NCBI RefSeq assembly: GCF_030063335.1
Contig: NZ_JASISW010000005.1
Span: 124,001 to 188,000 of the forward strand
Direction of reading: 5' to 3'
DNA: 64,000 nucleotides
Source: Rhodococcus sp. G-MC3
GTDB taxonomy: Bacteria; Actinomycetota; Actinomycetes; Mycobacteriales; Mycobacteriaceae
Shown: piece by piece, positions 48,863 to 60,518 of the stretch
Position numbering within the stretch: the first letter of the stretch is position 1
Layout: every line of letters starts with the position of its first letter
Notes under the pieces: model-generated
The model's database searches: none
What the model was told of the DNA's origin: nothing
The model's input: only the letters and a program-made list of their open reading frames with translations
Position numbers and translations under genes: made by a program

Positions 48863-49711
48863 ATGCCGCTGACTCCAGCTGATGTGCACAATGTCGCGTT
48901 CAGTAAGCCGCCGATCGGAAAGCGCGGCTACAACGAAGACGAGGTGGATGCTTTCCTCGATCTCGTCGAGCAAGAGTTGTCGCGATTGATCGAAGAAAAC
49001 GCTGACCTCCGTCAGCGTGTGGGTGAGCTGGACCAGGAGCTGTCCGACGCCAAGAGCGCCGGACGTCAGGGCTCCTCGCAGCCCGTGCCGGTCCAGCAGA
49101 AGGCTCCCGAGCCTGCGCGGCCGGTCGAGCCTCCGAAGCCCGCGCCCGTTGTCGCTCCGGTTGCTGCACCCGTTGCTGCTGTTTCATCGAGCGGTGACTC
49201 GAATATGCAGGCCGCGAAGATCCTGGGCCTTGCCCAGGAAATGGCCGACAGGCTCACGAACGACGCCAAGACCGAGTCCGAGCAACTGCTCGGCAACGCT
49301 CGTACCAACTCCGAGCGCCTCGTCACCGACGCACGGACTCGCTCCGAGGCCATGGTGACCGACGCTCGTCAGAAGTCCGAGTCGCTGTTGTCCGACGCGC
49401 AAACTCGCTCCGAGACGCAGCTCCGGCAGGCCAAGGAAAAGGCGGATGCTCTCCAGGCGGACGCCGAGCGCAAGCACACCGAGATCATGGCGACCATCAA
49501 CGAGCAGCGCTCGGTGTTGGAAGGCCGGATCGAGCAGCTCAAGACCTTTGAACGCGAATACCGTGTACGCCTGAAGTCGTACCTGGAGTCGCAGCTCGAG
49601 GAGTTGGAGAACCGGTCGTCGGCACTGCCCGTCGACAACGGTTCGGAAAACTTCAACAAGGACAACCAGTCCTCCGGCTACAGCCAGTCCTACGCAAAGG
49701 GCAACAACTGA
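48863..49711 (+). CDS. wag31: Polar growth scaffold Wag31 (DivIVA)
   Basis: 282 residues from ATG 48863, after GAAGGGA. The N-terminal lipid-binding domain is [20 protein letters not shown] with [14 protein letters not shown] Pro/Ala/Val-rich linker (about residues 75-110) separates two coiled coils. The second has repeated [19 protein letters not shown]-like units of 11 residues, which fits a heptad/hendecad coil. DivIVA marks growing cell poles and recruits the wall synthesis machinery; it is essential in mycobacteria. Confidence 0.96.
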   Translation: MPLTPADVHNVAFSKPPIGKRGYNEDEVDAFLDLVEQELSRLIEENADLRQRVGELDQELSDAKSAGRQGSSQPVPVQQKAPEPARPVEPPKPAPVVAPVAAPVAAVSSSGDSNMQAAKILGLAQEMADRLTNDAKTESEQLLGNARTNSERLVTDARTRSEAMVTDARQKSESLLSDAQTRSETQLRQAKEKADALQADAERKHTEIMATINEQRSVLEGRIEQLKTFEREYRVRLKSYLESQLEELENRSSALPVDNGSENFNKDNQSSGYSQSYAKGNN

Positions 49712-49738
49712 GCCTCGCACGCAGCGCGTGACGGCTCA
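49709..49738 (+). terminator. Hairpin at the wag31 stop codon
   Basis: TGAGCC (49709-49714, which includes the stop codon) pairs with GGCTCA (49733-49738), and the inner bases continue the stem with one internal loop. No T run follows, so termination is only suggested. Confidence 0.4.
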
Positions 49739-49801
49739 CCCCGAACCTGACAGTGGCAACTGGGATCATTCCCGTGCCGGCTACCCGGAACGAGGAATGT
49801 C

Positions 49802-49972
49802 GTGCTTGTTCTGACGCTGTGTGCGGCAGCAGTGGGGTTTGCTCTGCTGGTCATCGCTTTGATGACAGGATCGGTGATCTGGGCGTGGGGTTGTATCGGA
49901 GTGTGTGTCGTCGGTGCAGTTCTGTTGCTTGCAGGTGCATTGTTGGGTCGCAAATCGCCTCCCGAGCAATAA
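49802..49972 (+). CDS. Small membrane protein, 56 residues
   Basis: GTG 49802 opens a frame of 56 codons ended by TAA, with GAGGA 8 bases upstream. The product is hydrophobic: two membrane helices, VLTLCAAAVGFALLVIALM and CIGVCVVGAVLLLAGALLG, joined by TGSVIWAWG, with a short polar tail RKSPPEQ. It sits directly after wag31, where mycobacteria have the small transmembrane gene Rv2144c, though that one is longer. Function is unknown. Confidence 0.55.
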   Translation: MLVLTLCAAAVGFALLVIALMTGSVIWAWGCIGVCVVGAVLLLAGALLGRKSPPEQ

Positions 49973-49992
49973 ACCAAGCGACAACGCAGCTA

Positions 49993-50056
49993 GTGTTGTC
50001 GTAGTAGTTGGTCAGTGTTGCCGTAGTGGTTTGTCGGTGTTGCGGTAGTACACAAG
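49993..50056. repeat. 22-bp tandem repeat upstream of the ileS leader
   Basis: Units beginning GTGTTG at 49993, 50015 and 50037 share the pattern GTGTTGNCGTAGTRGTT; the third is partial. A 7-bp hairpin (CGACAAC 49979-49985, GTTGTCG 49995-50001) overlaps the first unit. The array ends just before the T-box leader. Confidence 0.75.
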
Positions 50057-50063
50057 AGTGCGG

Positions 50064-50293
50064 CGTGGATCCGGTTATCACCGGGGAGCCTTCGGAAGAA
50101 CAGCGTGCATGTGCGCTCAGTAGACCCGAACGGGTCGGCCCGTTACAGCCGATAGTGAAGTGGCATCGCTACGCGTGAGCGAACGCGATGCAAACGGGGT
50201 GGTACCGCGGTGTTCGACGTCCCACACGTCGATCGTCGTCCCCGTGCCGATATTCGTACCGTCCCTTGTTCGGGGCGGCCGGCACGGAGGAGC
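50064..50293 (+). promoter_or_regulatory. T-box leader controlling ileS, probably at translation
   Basis: The T-box core GGGTGGTACCGCGG is at 50197-50210, with GAAC (50181) and GTTC (50212) able to close the antisequestrator. The specifier is ATC (Ile) at 50077-50079, in the 6-base loop of a 4-bp CCGG/CCGG hairpin, an ultrashort stem I. CGTGCCG (50243-50249) pairs with CGGCACG (50280-50286), reaching into the GGAGGAG binding site of ileS. Uncharged tRNA-Ile should free the binding site. Short stem I T-boxes of this sort are known for actinobacterial ileS. Confidence 0.9.
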
Positions 50294-50299
50294 ACGCAC

Positions 50300-53427
<3,128 letters not shown>

Positions 53428-53431
<4 letters not shown>

Positions 53432-54075
53432 TGCTCGGGCGTACGCACGAGGACGTAGTCCGCGAGCTGCTGGCTACCGCTCGCGACGGAGTCGTGCCGA
53501 TCGTGGTTGTCGGTGAACCGGTCCTTCGCGTACCCGCGGAGCCGCTCACCGACCAGTTGGAGAGCCGAACGCTCGACCGGTTGGTGGAGGTGATGCGTGC
53601 GACGATGCGCGATGCGCCCGGAGTGGGGCTGGCGGCACCACAGATCGGCATACCGCTTCGCATCGCCGTCATCGAGGACATGTACGAGGTCAGCGACGAG
53701 GTGGCGGCCACTCGGATGCGCACGCCCGTTCCATTCCGCGTGATCGTCAATCCCGAGTACACGAAGATCGGCGACGAACGCCGGTCGTTCTACGAGGGAT
53801 GCTTGAGTGTTCCTGGATACCAAGCCGTCGTGTCCCGGGCCGCGCGGGTGCGGTTGCGGTGTACCGACCTGTCGGGGGCAACGGTCGACGAGAAGTTCGC
53901 CGGCTGGCCTGCGAGAATCGTCGCGCACGAGACCGACCACCTCGACGGCATCGTGTACATCGACAAAGCCCTCACACGATCGCTGGCAGCGAACGACGTG
54001 TACGCAGACCTGTGGGCGGATCCGTCTCCGGCGCGCGCGGCCTCGGTGCTCGGTTTCCCCGCCGAGAATGTATGA
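53428..54075 (+). CDS. def: Peptide deformylase
   Basis: 215 residues from ATG 53428, which overlaps the ileS stop; a second ATG follows at 53431. It removes the formyl group from new N-termini. All three motifs are present: [18 protein letters not shown] with the metal-binding Cys, and HETDHLDG with the HExxH pair. The insert between motifs 1 and 2 ([17 protein letters not shown]) is typical of actinobacterial enzymes. In M. tuberculosis def lies elsewhere, so the ileS-def link differs here. Confidence 0.95.
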
Positions 54076-54096
54076 CATGTCGTTGAGTCGGGGTAC

Positions 54097-55458
54097 TTGT
54101 CGCCGATCGCTCCGAACGTTGTGATCGACTCCCGCAGCAGGCGTTGGGTGTTGCATCTGGACATGGATGCGTTCTTCGCGTCGGTGGAGCAACTGACACG
54201 TCCGACGCTGCGGGGTCGCCCAGTGTTGGTCGGGGGCGCAGGAGGTCGAGGCGTCGTTGCGGGGTGCAGTTACGAGGCCAGAGTTTTCGGGGCACGCTCG
54301 GCAATGCCGATGCATCAGGCCCGCCGTCTGGTCGGAGCAGGGGCGGTGGTCCTTCCGCCGCGTGGAATTCTCTACCAGGAGCTCAGTCGACAGGTGTTCG
54401 ACGGTCTCCGCGCCAGGATGCCGATACTCGAACAGCTGTCCATGGACGAGGCCTTCGGTGAACCTGCAGAGCTCGCGGGAGCGAGCGCTGCCGAGGTCGC
54501 CGAGTTCTGTGAGATGCTGCGAGCCCTCGTGCGGGAGCAGACCGGTTTGGTCGCCTCGCTCGGAGCTGGGTCGGGCAAGCAGATCGCCAAGATCGCGTCC
54601 GGCCTCGCCAAGCCGGACGGTGTCACTGTGGTCTCTCCAGACGAGCAGACAGCGCTCATGGCCGCGCTTCCCGTGCGAAAACTGTGGGGAATCGGGCCGG
54701 TCGCCGACGAAAAGCTTCGACGGCTCGGCATCGATACCATCGGCAAGTTCGTCGCGACTCCCGAATCCGAAGTGGCGTCCATCCTTGGCGGCAGCATCGG
54801 CCCGAGTCTGCACAAACTGGCGCGGGGCATCGACGACCGTGAAGTCGCCGAGCGAGCCGAAGCGAAACAAGTGAGCGCCGAGACCACGTTCGCTCACGAC
54901 ATCGTCACGCTCGCGCAGCTTCGTACTGCCGTCGACGCGAGCGCGGATGCCGCCCACCGGCGGTTGCTCAAGGACGGGCGTGGGGCGAGAACGGTGGTGC
55001 TGAAACTGCGTAAATCGGACATGAGTATTCTCACTCGATCGCTGACGCTGCCATACGCGACTGTGGACAAACAGACCATCGTTGCCGCGGCGCAGCGCCA
55101 AGCCCTCGATCCGGTGGAGATCGGTCCCATTCGCTTGGTCGGAGTAGGTCTGGCGGGCCTGTCGACGGTGCAGCAGGGGTCACTGTTTCCCGAGCTCGAT
55201 TACGACACCGTAGCCGAACCGGACGGGCAGGCAACGGCCCACGATCCAGCGCCCGAGCTGCAGGAAGACAGCCCGAGGTGGCATCCCGGCATGGATGTAA
55301 GGCATCCTGAATACGGACACGGATGGATTCAGGGGGCGGGCCATTCCGTGGTGACGGTTCGTTTCGAGACTCGGTCTTCGGGACCGGGTCGTTCGCGGAC
55401 CTTCGCTGAGGGGGACGAGTTGCTCGTTGTGGCAGATCCGATCGACAGTCTGCAATGA
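54097..55458 (+). CDS. dinB: DNA polymerase IV-like Y-family polymerase (DinB/DinX)
   Basis: 453 residues from TTG 54097; GTG 54121 is another start. Active-site blocks are [15 protein letters not shown] (first Asp) and LSMDEAFGE (Asp-Glu pair). The palm, finger and little-finger domains are followed by QGSLFPEL, a beta-clamp binding motif, and then a C-terminal extension with [17 protein letters not shown] found in mycobacterial DinX. Translesion synthesis is the likely role. No LexA box is seen ahead of it. Confidence 0.92.
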   Translation: MSPIAPNVVIDSRSRRWVLHLDMDAFFASVEQLTRPTLRGRPVLVGGAGGRGVVAGCSYEARVFGARSAMPMHQARRLVGAGAVVLPPRGILYQELSRQVFDGLRARMPILEQLSMDEAFGEPAELAGASAAEVAEFCEMLRALVREQTGLVASLGAGSGKQIAKIASGLAKPDGVTVVSPDEQTALMAALPVRKLWGIGPVADEKLRRLGIDTIGKFVATPESEVASILGGSIGPSLHKLARGIDDREVAERAEAKQVSAETTFAHDIVTLAQLRTAVDASADAAHRRLLKDGRGARTVVLKLRKSDMSILTRSLTLPYATVDKQTIVAAAQRQALDPVEIGPIRLVGVGLAGLSTVQQGSLFPELDYDTVAEPDGQATAHDPAPELQEDSPRWHPGMDVRHPEYGHGWIQGAGHSVVTVRFETRSSGPGRSRTFAEGDELLVVADPIDSLQ

Positions 55459-55467
55459 CAGTGATTC

Positions 55468-55481
55468 CTACCCGTGAGTAG
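55468..55481. promoter_or_regulatory. Palindrome related to the fadD15 operator candidate
   Basis: CTACCC-GT-GAGTAG lies 10 bp after dinB and 135 bp before the MTB12-like gene. It shares CTAC, the spacing and GAGTAGCC with 4739-4752. Confidence 0.35.
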
Positions 55482-55558
55482 CCAGGTTGCTTTCAGCGTG
55501 GGTTCTGGGATGGCATAGTGGAACAGCCGAGAGGGTCGACTGTGCCGACCTGAAGTAC

Positions 55559-55587
55559 GTGACCGAGTACAACAAGTGACCGAGTAC
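55559..55587. repeat. 12-bp direct repeat upstream of the MTB12-like gene
   Basis: GTGACCGAGTAC occurs at 55559-55570 and 55576-55587, a 17-base period, about 30-55 bp before the start codon. Confidence 0.75.
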
Positions 55588-55615
55588 GAGTATTTACACC
55601 GAAGGGACCAAGCAG

Positions 55616-56125
55616 TTGAAGCTCCGTAACACCCGTAAGGCCATGGTTGCAGGCGTCGCGATCGCCGCAGCGCTGACGATGACAGCCTGCAGCTCCGATG
55701 AAGGCAGTGACACTCCGGCAACGACGTCGTCGGCAGCATCGTCTGCATCTGCTGCACCCCAGGCGTCGGGCGATTACCCGCCGGTGCCGACTGCGGAAGA
55801 GCTCAACGCCGAGCTGTCGCGCGGACTCGATCCCGCGGTCCCGCTCGCGGAGAAGACCGAGCTCATCCAGGGCTCCGAGGCGGATCCCGACCTCATCAAC
55901 CAGGTCGCCGCAGCAGCTGTACAGAACGGTGCCCAGATTCAGGTCACCAGCGTCGACGATCTCGGCGACGGCACCCTCAATGCAGGCACGACCATCACGT
56001 TGAACGGTCAGGCCAACCCGGGCAGCTTCACGTTCGTTGCCGAAGACGGCAAGTGGAAGCTCTCGAAGGACAACGCTTGTGGTCTGGTTCAGCTCGCGCA
56101 GCTGACCTCGCCTGCGTGCGCTTGA
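55616..56125 (+). CDS. Lipoprotein similar to low-molecular-weight antigen MTB12
   Basis: 169 residues from TTG 55616, after AGGGA. MKLRNTRKAMVAGVAIAAAL leads to the lipobox LTMTACSS. A Ser/Ala/Thr-rich linker of about 25 residues precedes an NTF2-like domain from YPPVPTAEELNAELSRGLD to the end. Two Cys in NACGLVQLAQLTSPACA could form a disulfide. The domain resembles mycobacterial MTB12/CFP-2 proteins, whose function is unknown. Monocistronic by context: palindrome upstream and a hairpin downstream. Confidence 0.75.
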   Translation: MKLRNTRKAMVAGVAIAAALTMTACSSDEGSDTPATTSSAASSASAAPQASGDYPPVPTAEELNAELSRGLDPAVPLAEKTELIQGSEADPDLINQVAAAAVQNGAQIQVTSVDDLGDGTLNAGTTITLNGQANPGSFTFVAEDGKWKLSKDNACGLVQLAQLTSPACA

Positions 56126-56148
56126 TTCTCTGACCTTTTTGCCTGATA

Positions 56149-56186
56149 CCGATGCCGGTGTTTCCTACGGGAGACACCGGCATCGG
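56149..56186. terminator. Bidirectional terminator hairpin
   Basis: CCGATGCCGGTGT (56149-56161) and ACACCGGCATCGG (56174-56186) pair perfectly over 13 bp around a 12-base loop. It lies between two convergent lipoprotein genes. A run CTTTTTG at 56134-56141 lies on the left, so the minus-strand transcript meets an A-rich rather than U-rich tail. Confidence 0.65.
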
Positions 56187-56196
56187 CGTGTGTTGG

Positions 56197-56943
56197 TCAC
56201 ACTCCGGTGTTCGCCCCACGGATCTTGTCGGCCGCAGCAGTGGCCAGAGTCGTGAACGACGCCGGATCGACGCCTTCCTGGCTTGTGACGACGAACTGGA
56301 CCACCGTCCGGTCGACGACGGCGACAACGGCGTCCGATATCAGTGTGAAGCCTTCGCTGGTGGTCTCGAGCCGAATCGAGGTCGACGCATCGCCGACCTG
56401 TTCCTGATCTCGGCTACCGACTCGATAGACGACAGCGACGCCGTCGGCGTCCGTTCCCGAATACTGACCGCATGCCGCAAACGTTTCTTGGAGCCTCGCG
56501 AATGCTCCGGCTGCTCCGGCGTCCGAGTAACTGGCCGCATCCTCGTCGATCGAGGAGAAGTTCGGTCCGGAGTATCGAACCTGGGCGTTCGAGACTGCGC
56601 CCGCTGCCTGCTGCGAGACCGCAGCGAGCACGTCGCCACAGCCCGCCGGATCAGTTCTCGACCGGTCGGGGGCGTCGTAGTCCGGCGCAGGGTCGAGCCC
56701 GAGGTCGCGAACCGGATCAGGTATTGCCGAGTACCCGTCGGGTAGCTCCCCGCCGTCGAGCATCGCCGCCTCGAGCGCAGCGGAATCGGCTATCGGGCCG
56801 CCGAGAAGCGGTTCAGGAGCGGGAACCGCGGGACCTGGATCGGTCCGCGGTGGTGAGGCGGCTGGTGCAGTCTCGTCCGAACCGCAGCCGGCAAGCATGA
56901 TCATCGCTGCGGACACCGTCGCGACGGTCGCTGCGCGCCTCAC
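56197..56943 (-). CDS. Putative lipoprotein of unknown function
   Basis: 248 residues from GTG 56943, which overlaps the stop of the upstream gene as GTGA; GTG 56955 is also possible. A signal ends in the lipobox MLAGCGS. A Pro-rich linker precedes a mixed alpha-beta domain with two pairs of Cys (GCGDVLAAV and AACGQYSG), likely disulfide-forming, as in mycobacterial lipoproteins and kinase sensor domains of the PknH type. It is coupled with another lipoprotein gene. I do not know its role. Confidence 0.7.
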   Translation of the reverse strand: MRRAATVATVSAAMIMLAGCGSDETAPAASPPRTDPGPAVPAPEPLLGGPIADSAALEAAMLDGGELPDGYSAIPDPVRDLGLDPAPDYDAPDRSRTDPAGCGDVLAAVSQQAAGAVSNAQVRYSGPNFSSIDEDAASYSDAGAAGAFARLQETFAACGQYSGTDADGVAVVYRVGSRDQEQVGDASTSIRLETTSEGFTLISDAVVAVVDRTVVQFVVTSQEGVDPASFTTLATAAADKIRGANTGV

Positions 56944-57875
56944 AGGGTGGTCCACTGCAGCGTGTCACTGATGTCCTGGCGCAGGACCGTCGTGCCCCCG
57001 GGGTCGCTGTATTGCTGGTTGCCCGAGACCATGACGTTCCCCGAGACCGGCAACGGTTTCGTGAGGTCGATCTCCAACGTGCCTGTCCCGGTCATCGTGT
57101 ACGAGTCGATCGCGAGTTGGCCCGTGTCGTCGGGCAGAGCCAACGTCGTCGATTCGGGAGTCTGATCGATTCGAATGTCCACGGTGACGCGGTCGCCGTC
57201 CACGGAGCGCAGTGTGGCGGTGGTCTTCTGATTCAGCGTGAGCCCACTGATCACCTGCTGTTCCACGGTCCAGACGGCGCCGACGCCGACATCGGTGTCC
57301 GGAAACGAAATCGAACGGTACACAGCCTGGTTGAGCGCCTGTTCGATGGCTGCGCGTGCTGAATCCTGGGCTCCGTCGGCCGGGGTGATCTGGAGGGCGG
57401 CGACGGCTCCCGTGTCGGTGAATGTCAACCCGGCTTCTGAGCCGTCAGCGGGGGCAAGGGCCTCTGTCAAACGTTGATCGGCGGACGTTGCAGTGCCGAT
57501 TCTGAGGGCGACCTCTCGGTTGTCATCCGACGTCGGGGCCGCCGCGGTCAGCGGAAGCGTCAGTTCGGGAGTGGAGAAATCTTGTATGGCCTCGTCGTTG
57601 ATCTGCTGCGTCACCGTCGACCGCGTGACGAGTTGAACGGACTGCTCGCCGGACAGTGACGGACTGAGTGCGGCGCGCGGTTCCGCACCGGGATTCACCA
57701 AAGTCGTCGTAACCGGAGTGACCGGGAGCGAGATTCCTGCTGGGGTGCTCGATGCGTCGGCGCCGTCTGCAGGATCATCGGTGGAAGACCCACAGGCGGT
57801 GAGGACAAGTGCCACTGCGGCTGCTGCCGAGAGGGCGCGCAGACTGCGCGTCGAGGATTTCGATGTCGAGATCAC
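56940..57875 (-). CDS. DUF6263-like lipoprotein
   Basis: 311 residues from GTG 57875. The signal peptide contains ALSAAAAVALVLTACGSS with the lipobox LTAC. The mature protein is beta-rich with repeated Thr/Val/Asp strands (STVTQQINDEAI, VTVDIRIDQTPE, YTMTGTGTLEIDLT), like the DUF6263 group. TAGCCT is 7 bases upstream of the GTG and no binding site is seen, so the gene is probably leaderless; GTG 57914 would spoil the signal peptide start. It forms a two-gene unit with the next lipoprotein. Function unknown. Confidence 0.7.
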   Translation of the reverse strand: MISTSKSSTRSLRALSAAAAVALVLTACGSSTDDPADGADASSTPAGISLPVTPVTTTLVNPGAEPRAALSPSLSGEQSVQLVTRSTVTQQINDEAIQDFSTPELTLPLTAAAPTSDDNREVALRIGTATSADQRLTEALAPADGSEAGLTFTDTGAVAALQITPADGAQDSARAAIEQALNQAVYRSISFPDTDVGVGAVWTVEQQVISGLTLNQKTTATLRSVDGDRVTVDIRIDQTPESTTLALPDDTGQLAIDSYTMTGTGTLEIDLTKPLPVSGNVMVSGNQQYSDPGGTTVLRQDISDTLQWTTL

Positions 57876-57882
57876 GGCACCC

Positions 57883-57888
57883 AGGCTA
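57883..57888 (-). promoter_or_regulatory. -10 box (TAGCCT) for a leaderless lipoprotein gene
   Basis: On the minus strand TAGCCT is followed by 7 bases and GTG 57875. On the plus strand of the same divergent region CATGAT (57955-57960) stands 6 bases before GTG 57967 of lspA, a weaker case of the same design. Confidence 0.45.
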
Positions 57889-57966
57889 CGTATCCCGTAC
57901 GGGTCGTAGTTCACGGCGACGGATCCGGATGTGAACTACCCGCCAGGGATGGGACATGATAGAGCG

Positions 57967-58617
57967 GTGAGTGATGACCGCCCTATCCATCAGAACACCC
58001 CTGAGAACCCCGAAGTCCACGACGTTGCCGCTGAGGACGACACGACGAACGACCCCTCGGCCTCACATCGCACAGTGCAGCCGGGCGAGGTCAAGCCGCT
58101 TCGTACGCGTCTCCTGGTGCTGATCGCCCTTGTAATTCTGGCCCTGGATCTCATCACCAAGATTGCGGTCGTGCAGTGGATTGCGCCGGGCAAGCCGGTG
58201 GAGATCATCGGCGACGTCGTCACCCTTCGTCTCGTCCGCAACCCGGGCGCAGCGTTCTCGATGGCGACTGGGATGACGTGGCTCCTCACCATCGTCGCAG
58301 TGTGCGTGGTCATCGCAGTCATCCGGATCAGCAGGACTCTGCGGTCGCCGTGGTGGGCACTGGGCCTCGGACTCGTCCTCGGCGGTGCACTCGGGAATTT
58401 GATCGATCGATTCTTCCGCGCACCAGGACCGCTTCAGGGGCACGTCGTGGATTTCGTGTCGGTCGGTTGGTGGCCGGTGTTCAATGTTGCGGACTCGTCG
58501 ATCGTCTGTGGCGCGATACTTCTTGTTGTGCTCAGCCTGTTCGGTTTCGAACCGAACGGACAGCGCACGCACAGCAAGAAGGCCGATGCGGTTGCACAGT
58601 CCGAGGGTGAGGCATGA
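57967..58617 (+). CDS. lspA: Lipoprotein signal peptidase LspA
   Basis: 216 residues from GTG 57967. An acidic N-terminal extension of about 45 residues precedes four membrane helices. The catalytic Asp pair is in [12 protein letters not shown] and [11 protein letters not shown], and [13 protein letters not shown] is a third conserved block. It cuts the signal peptide of diacylated prolipoproteins at the membrane. Its neighbours include three lipoprotein genes, which are its likely substrates, though this may be chance. ATGA overlap with the next gene. Confidence 0.94.
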   Translation: MSDDRPIHQNTPENPEVHDVAAEDDTTNDPSASHRTVQPGEVKPLRTRLLVLIALVILALDLITKIAVVQWIAPGKPVEIIGDVVTLRLVRNPGAAFSMATGMTWLLTIVAVCVVIAVIRISRTLRSPWWALGLGLVLGGALGNLIDRFFRAPGPLQGHVVDFVSVGWWPVFNVADSSIVCGAILLVVLSLFGFEPNGQRTHSKKADAVAQSEGEA

Positions 58618-59540
58618 GGGAATCACGCTCGATGCCGGTCCCGGACGGGCTCGACGGAATGAGAGTCGATGCAGGCGTGTCGCGGTTGCTTGGTCTCTCG
58701 CGTACCGTCGTCGCCGCGATGGCTGAAGAAGGATCGGTTGCCGTCGACGGCAACGCTGTCGGCAAGTCGGACAGGCTGTCGGCGGGAACGTGGCTCGAAG
58801 TCGAACTACCCGAGCCTGCCCGCGAACTCACCATCGAAGCCGAGCCGGTCGAAGGTATGGAAATTCTCTACGCCGACGACGACGTCGTCGCGGTCGACAA
58901 ACCTGTCGGTGTCGCTGCCCACGCAAGCGTCGGGTGGACCGGTCCGACGGTCATCGGCGGCCTCGCTGCCGCTGGTTTCCGAATTTCCACGTCGGGCGCG
59001 CACGAGCGCCAGGGCATCGTCCATCGCCTCGACGTGGGAACCTCCGGTGTCATGATTGTTGCGACATCGGAGCGGGCGTACACACTCCTCAAGCGAGCCT
59101 TCAAGCAGAGGACCATCGACAAGCGCTATCACGCACTGGTACAGGGTCATCCGGATCCAAGCAGTGGAACCATCGATGCGCCCATCGGCAGACACGGCAG
59201 CAACGATTGGAAGTTTTCGGTCCGAGCCGACGGCAAGGAAAGTGTCACGCACTACGACACCATCGAGGCGTTCCAAGCGGCAAGCCTTCTCAACGTTCAT
59301 CTCGAAACCGGTCGTACACATCAAATTCGGGTACATTTCTCGGCGTTGCGGCACCCGTGCTGTGGCGACTTGACCTACGGCGCCGACCCCAGGTTGGCCG
59401 AGCGCCTCGGACTCGAACGGCAATGGTTGCACGCGAAATCTTTGGGATTCGCTCATCCGTCCGACGGGCGGTGGGTCGAGATCGAAAGCCAGTACCCGGC
59501 CGACCTCGAACATGCGCTCGAGGTGCTTCGCAAGGTATGA
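58614..59540 (+). CDS. RluA-family pseudouridine synthase (RluD-like)
   Basis: 308 residues from ATG 58614, overlapping lspA. An S4 RNA-binding domain ([20 protein letters not shown]) is followed by the catalytic domain: [27 protein letters not shown] with the catalytic Asp, and [19 protein letters not shown] split over the C-terminal motif. Members change uridines in 23S rRNA helix 69 (RluD) or other sites; the target is inferred. Same lspA-rluD order as Rv1539-Rv1540. Confidence 0.9.
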   Translation: MRESRSMPVPDGLDGMRVDAGVSRLLGLSRTVVAAMAEEGSVAVDGNAVGKSDRLSAGTWLEVELPEPARELTIEAEPVEGMEILYADDDVVAVDKPVGVAAHASVGWTGPTVIGGLAAAGFRISTSGAHERQGIVHRLDVGTSGVMIVATSERAYTLLKRAFKQRTIDKRYHALVQGHPDPSSGTIDAPIGRHGSNDWKFSVRADGKESVTHYDTIEAFQAASLLNVHLETGRTHQIRVHFSALRHPCCGDLTYGADPRLAERLGLERQWLHAKSLGFAHPSDGRWVEIESQYPADLEHALEVLRKV

Positions 59541-60202
59541 CCTGGTTGCGGGGAGCAGTCGAGGCGTGCGCACTCGTCGTGGCGGCGCTGCTGCTGTGCC
59601 TGGTGGTGGGCGCCGCCAACCCATTGCCGCATCCCGTCGTGAGCACCGACGCACTGGGGCCCGACAACAGTGAAACCGTTGCCGATTACCTTGGCCGTGC
59701 GCGCGCCGGCCTCGCCGACCTCGCCGGCGATCCCGACCTGCACTGGGCTCTTGTCTCGTTCGACAGTTCGTCGTCGCCGGAGCAGGTAGCACAGGTGGCA
59801 ACCGGGGAACGCGTTGCTCAGGTTCTCGTTCGCGTGTCGATAGATCGAGTACAGACACAGGTCATTGCGATCGGAGTCTCGGGGAGCCCCGAGTCAATTC
59901 TCGAATCCGAGAATGCCGCAGCGACGACGCTTCAGGGGTCGGTGGGGCAGTGGGATCGACAGTCCCGGATCGACGCCGCGTCGGCCCCCCGGCTCGCGGC
60001 AGGCTGCTACTGCGTCGTGGGTTTGATCGTGCATGCGGCCGCAGATGCACTGCTCTCGATGCAGGCGAAGCCTGGGGTGCGCGTGGTCGAAGCGTTGCCG
60101 CAGGGCGCCACCGCCGGGAAGTTCGCGGTGCGCGCATTGTTGCCCGACTACGTCGACGTCGTGGGTCCACTTCCCGACGACGGTCCCGTCCCGCCTCCCT
60201 GA
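59537..60202 (+). CDS. Exported or membrane-anchored protein of unknown function
   Basis: 221 residues from ATG 59537, which overlaps the previous stop. One N-terminal hydrophobic segment ([18 protein letters not shown]) could be an uncleaved anchor or a signal peptide. The rest is a soluble domain with a likely helix-strand pattern, a Cys pair ([14 protein letters not shown]), and a Pro-rich end. No family is recognised. The same reading frame stays open for over 300 bases after the TGA at 60200. Confidence 0.65.
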   Translation: MTWLRGAVEACALVVAALLLCLVVGAANPLPHPVVSTDALGPDNSETVADYLGRARAGLADLAGDPDLHWALVSFDSSSSPEQVAQVATGERVAQVLVRVSIDRVQTQVIAIGVSGSPESILESENAAATTLQGSVGQWDRQSRIDAASAPRLAAGCYCVVGLIVHAAADALLSMQAKPGVRVVEALPQGATAGKFAVRALLPDYVDVVGPLPDDGPVPPP

Positions 60203-60518
60203 ACGCCGCAGCGGCGGTTGTGGATCGCGTGGCTCCCGTGGCGTGAAAAGCCTCGGGCGTACTACGAAGATGCGGTTGCGACGTTGAACGCACTGGTTCG
60301 GACGCTGCCATGGTTGCTGTTCAGTGTGGTTGATTCCGAGCCGTACTCGGGGTCGAGCACCGGCCCATCGGCATGGGACAGACACGCGGGGACGAGACAC
60401 ACCGGGGACTGCGACCGAAGTCGTACCGAAGTAATAGAGTGGGTTCACTCCAGCCGGCGCACCTCTTCGGCTGCTGTACACCTTTGCTCTGCCGCTCGAC
60501 CATCAGGAGAGAACCTTC
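60203..60518 (+). other. Gap before dnaE with a coding-like open frame
   Basis: This 316-bp gap has no accepted gene. From TTG 60218 a frame stays open into dnaE (stop at 60526) and starts WIAWLPWREKPRAYYEDAV, which reads like protein with normal codon bias for about 50 codons and then loses it. It is in the same frame as the previous gene. It may be a short gene, a decayed 3' end, or chance. The dnaE promoter should also be here. Confidence 0.3.

Noticed and set aside
50210-50299. GTG 50210 as the ileS start
   Set aside because: It lies in the T-box core; GGAGGAG places the start at ATG 50300.
54097-55458. SOS control of dinB
   Set aside because: No TCGAAC-N4-GTTCGA box is seen ahead of ileS, def or dinB.
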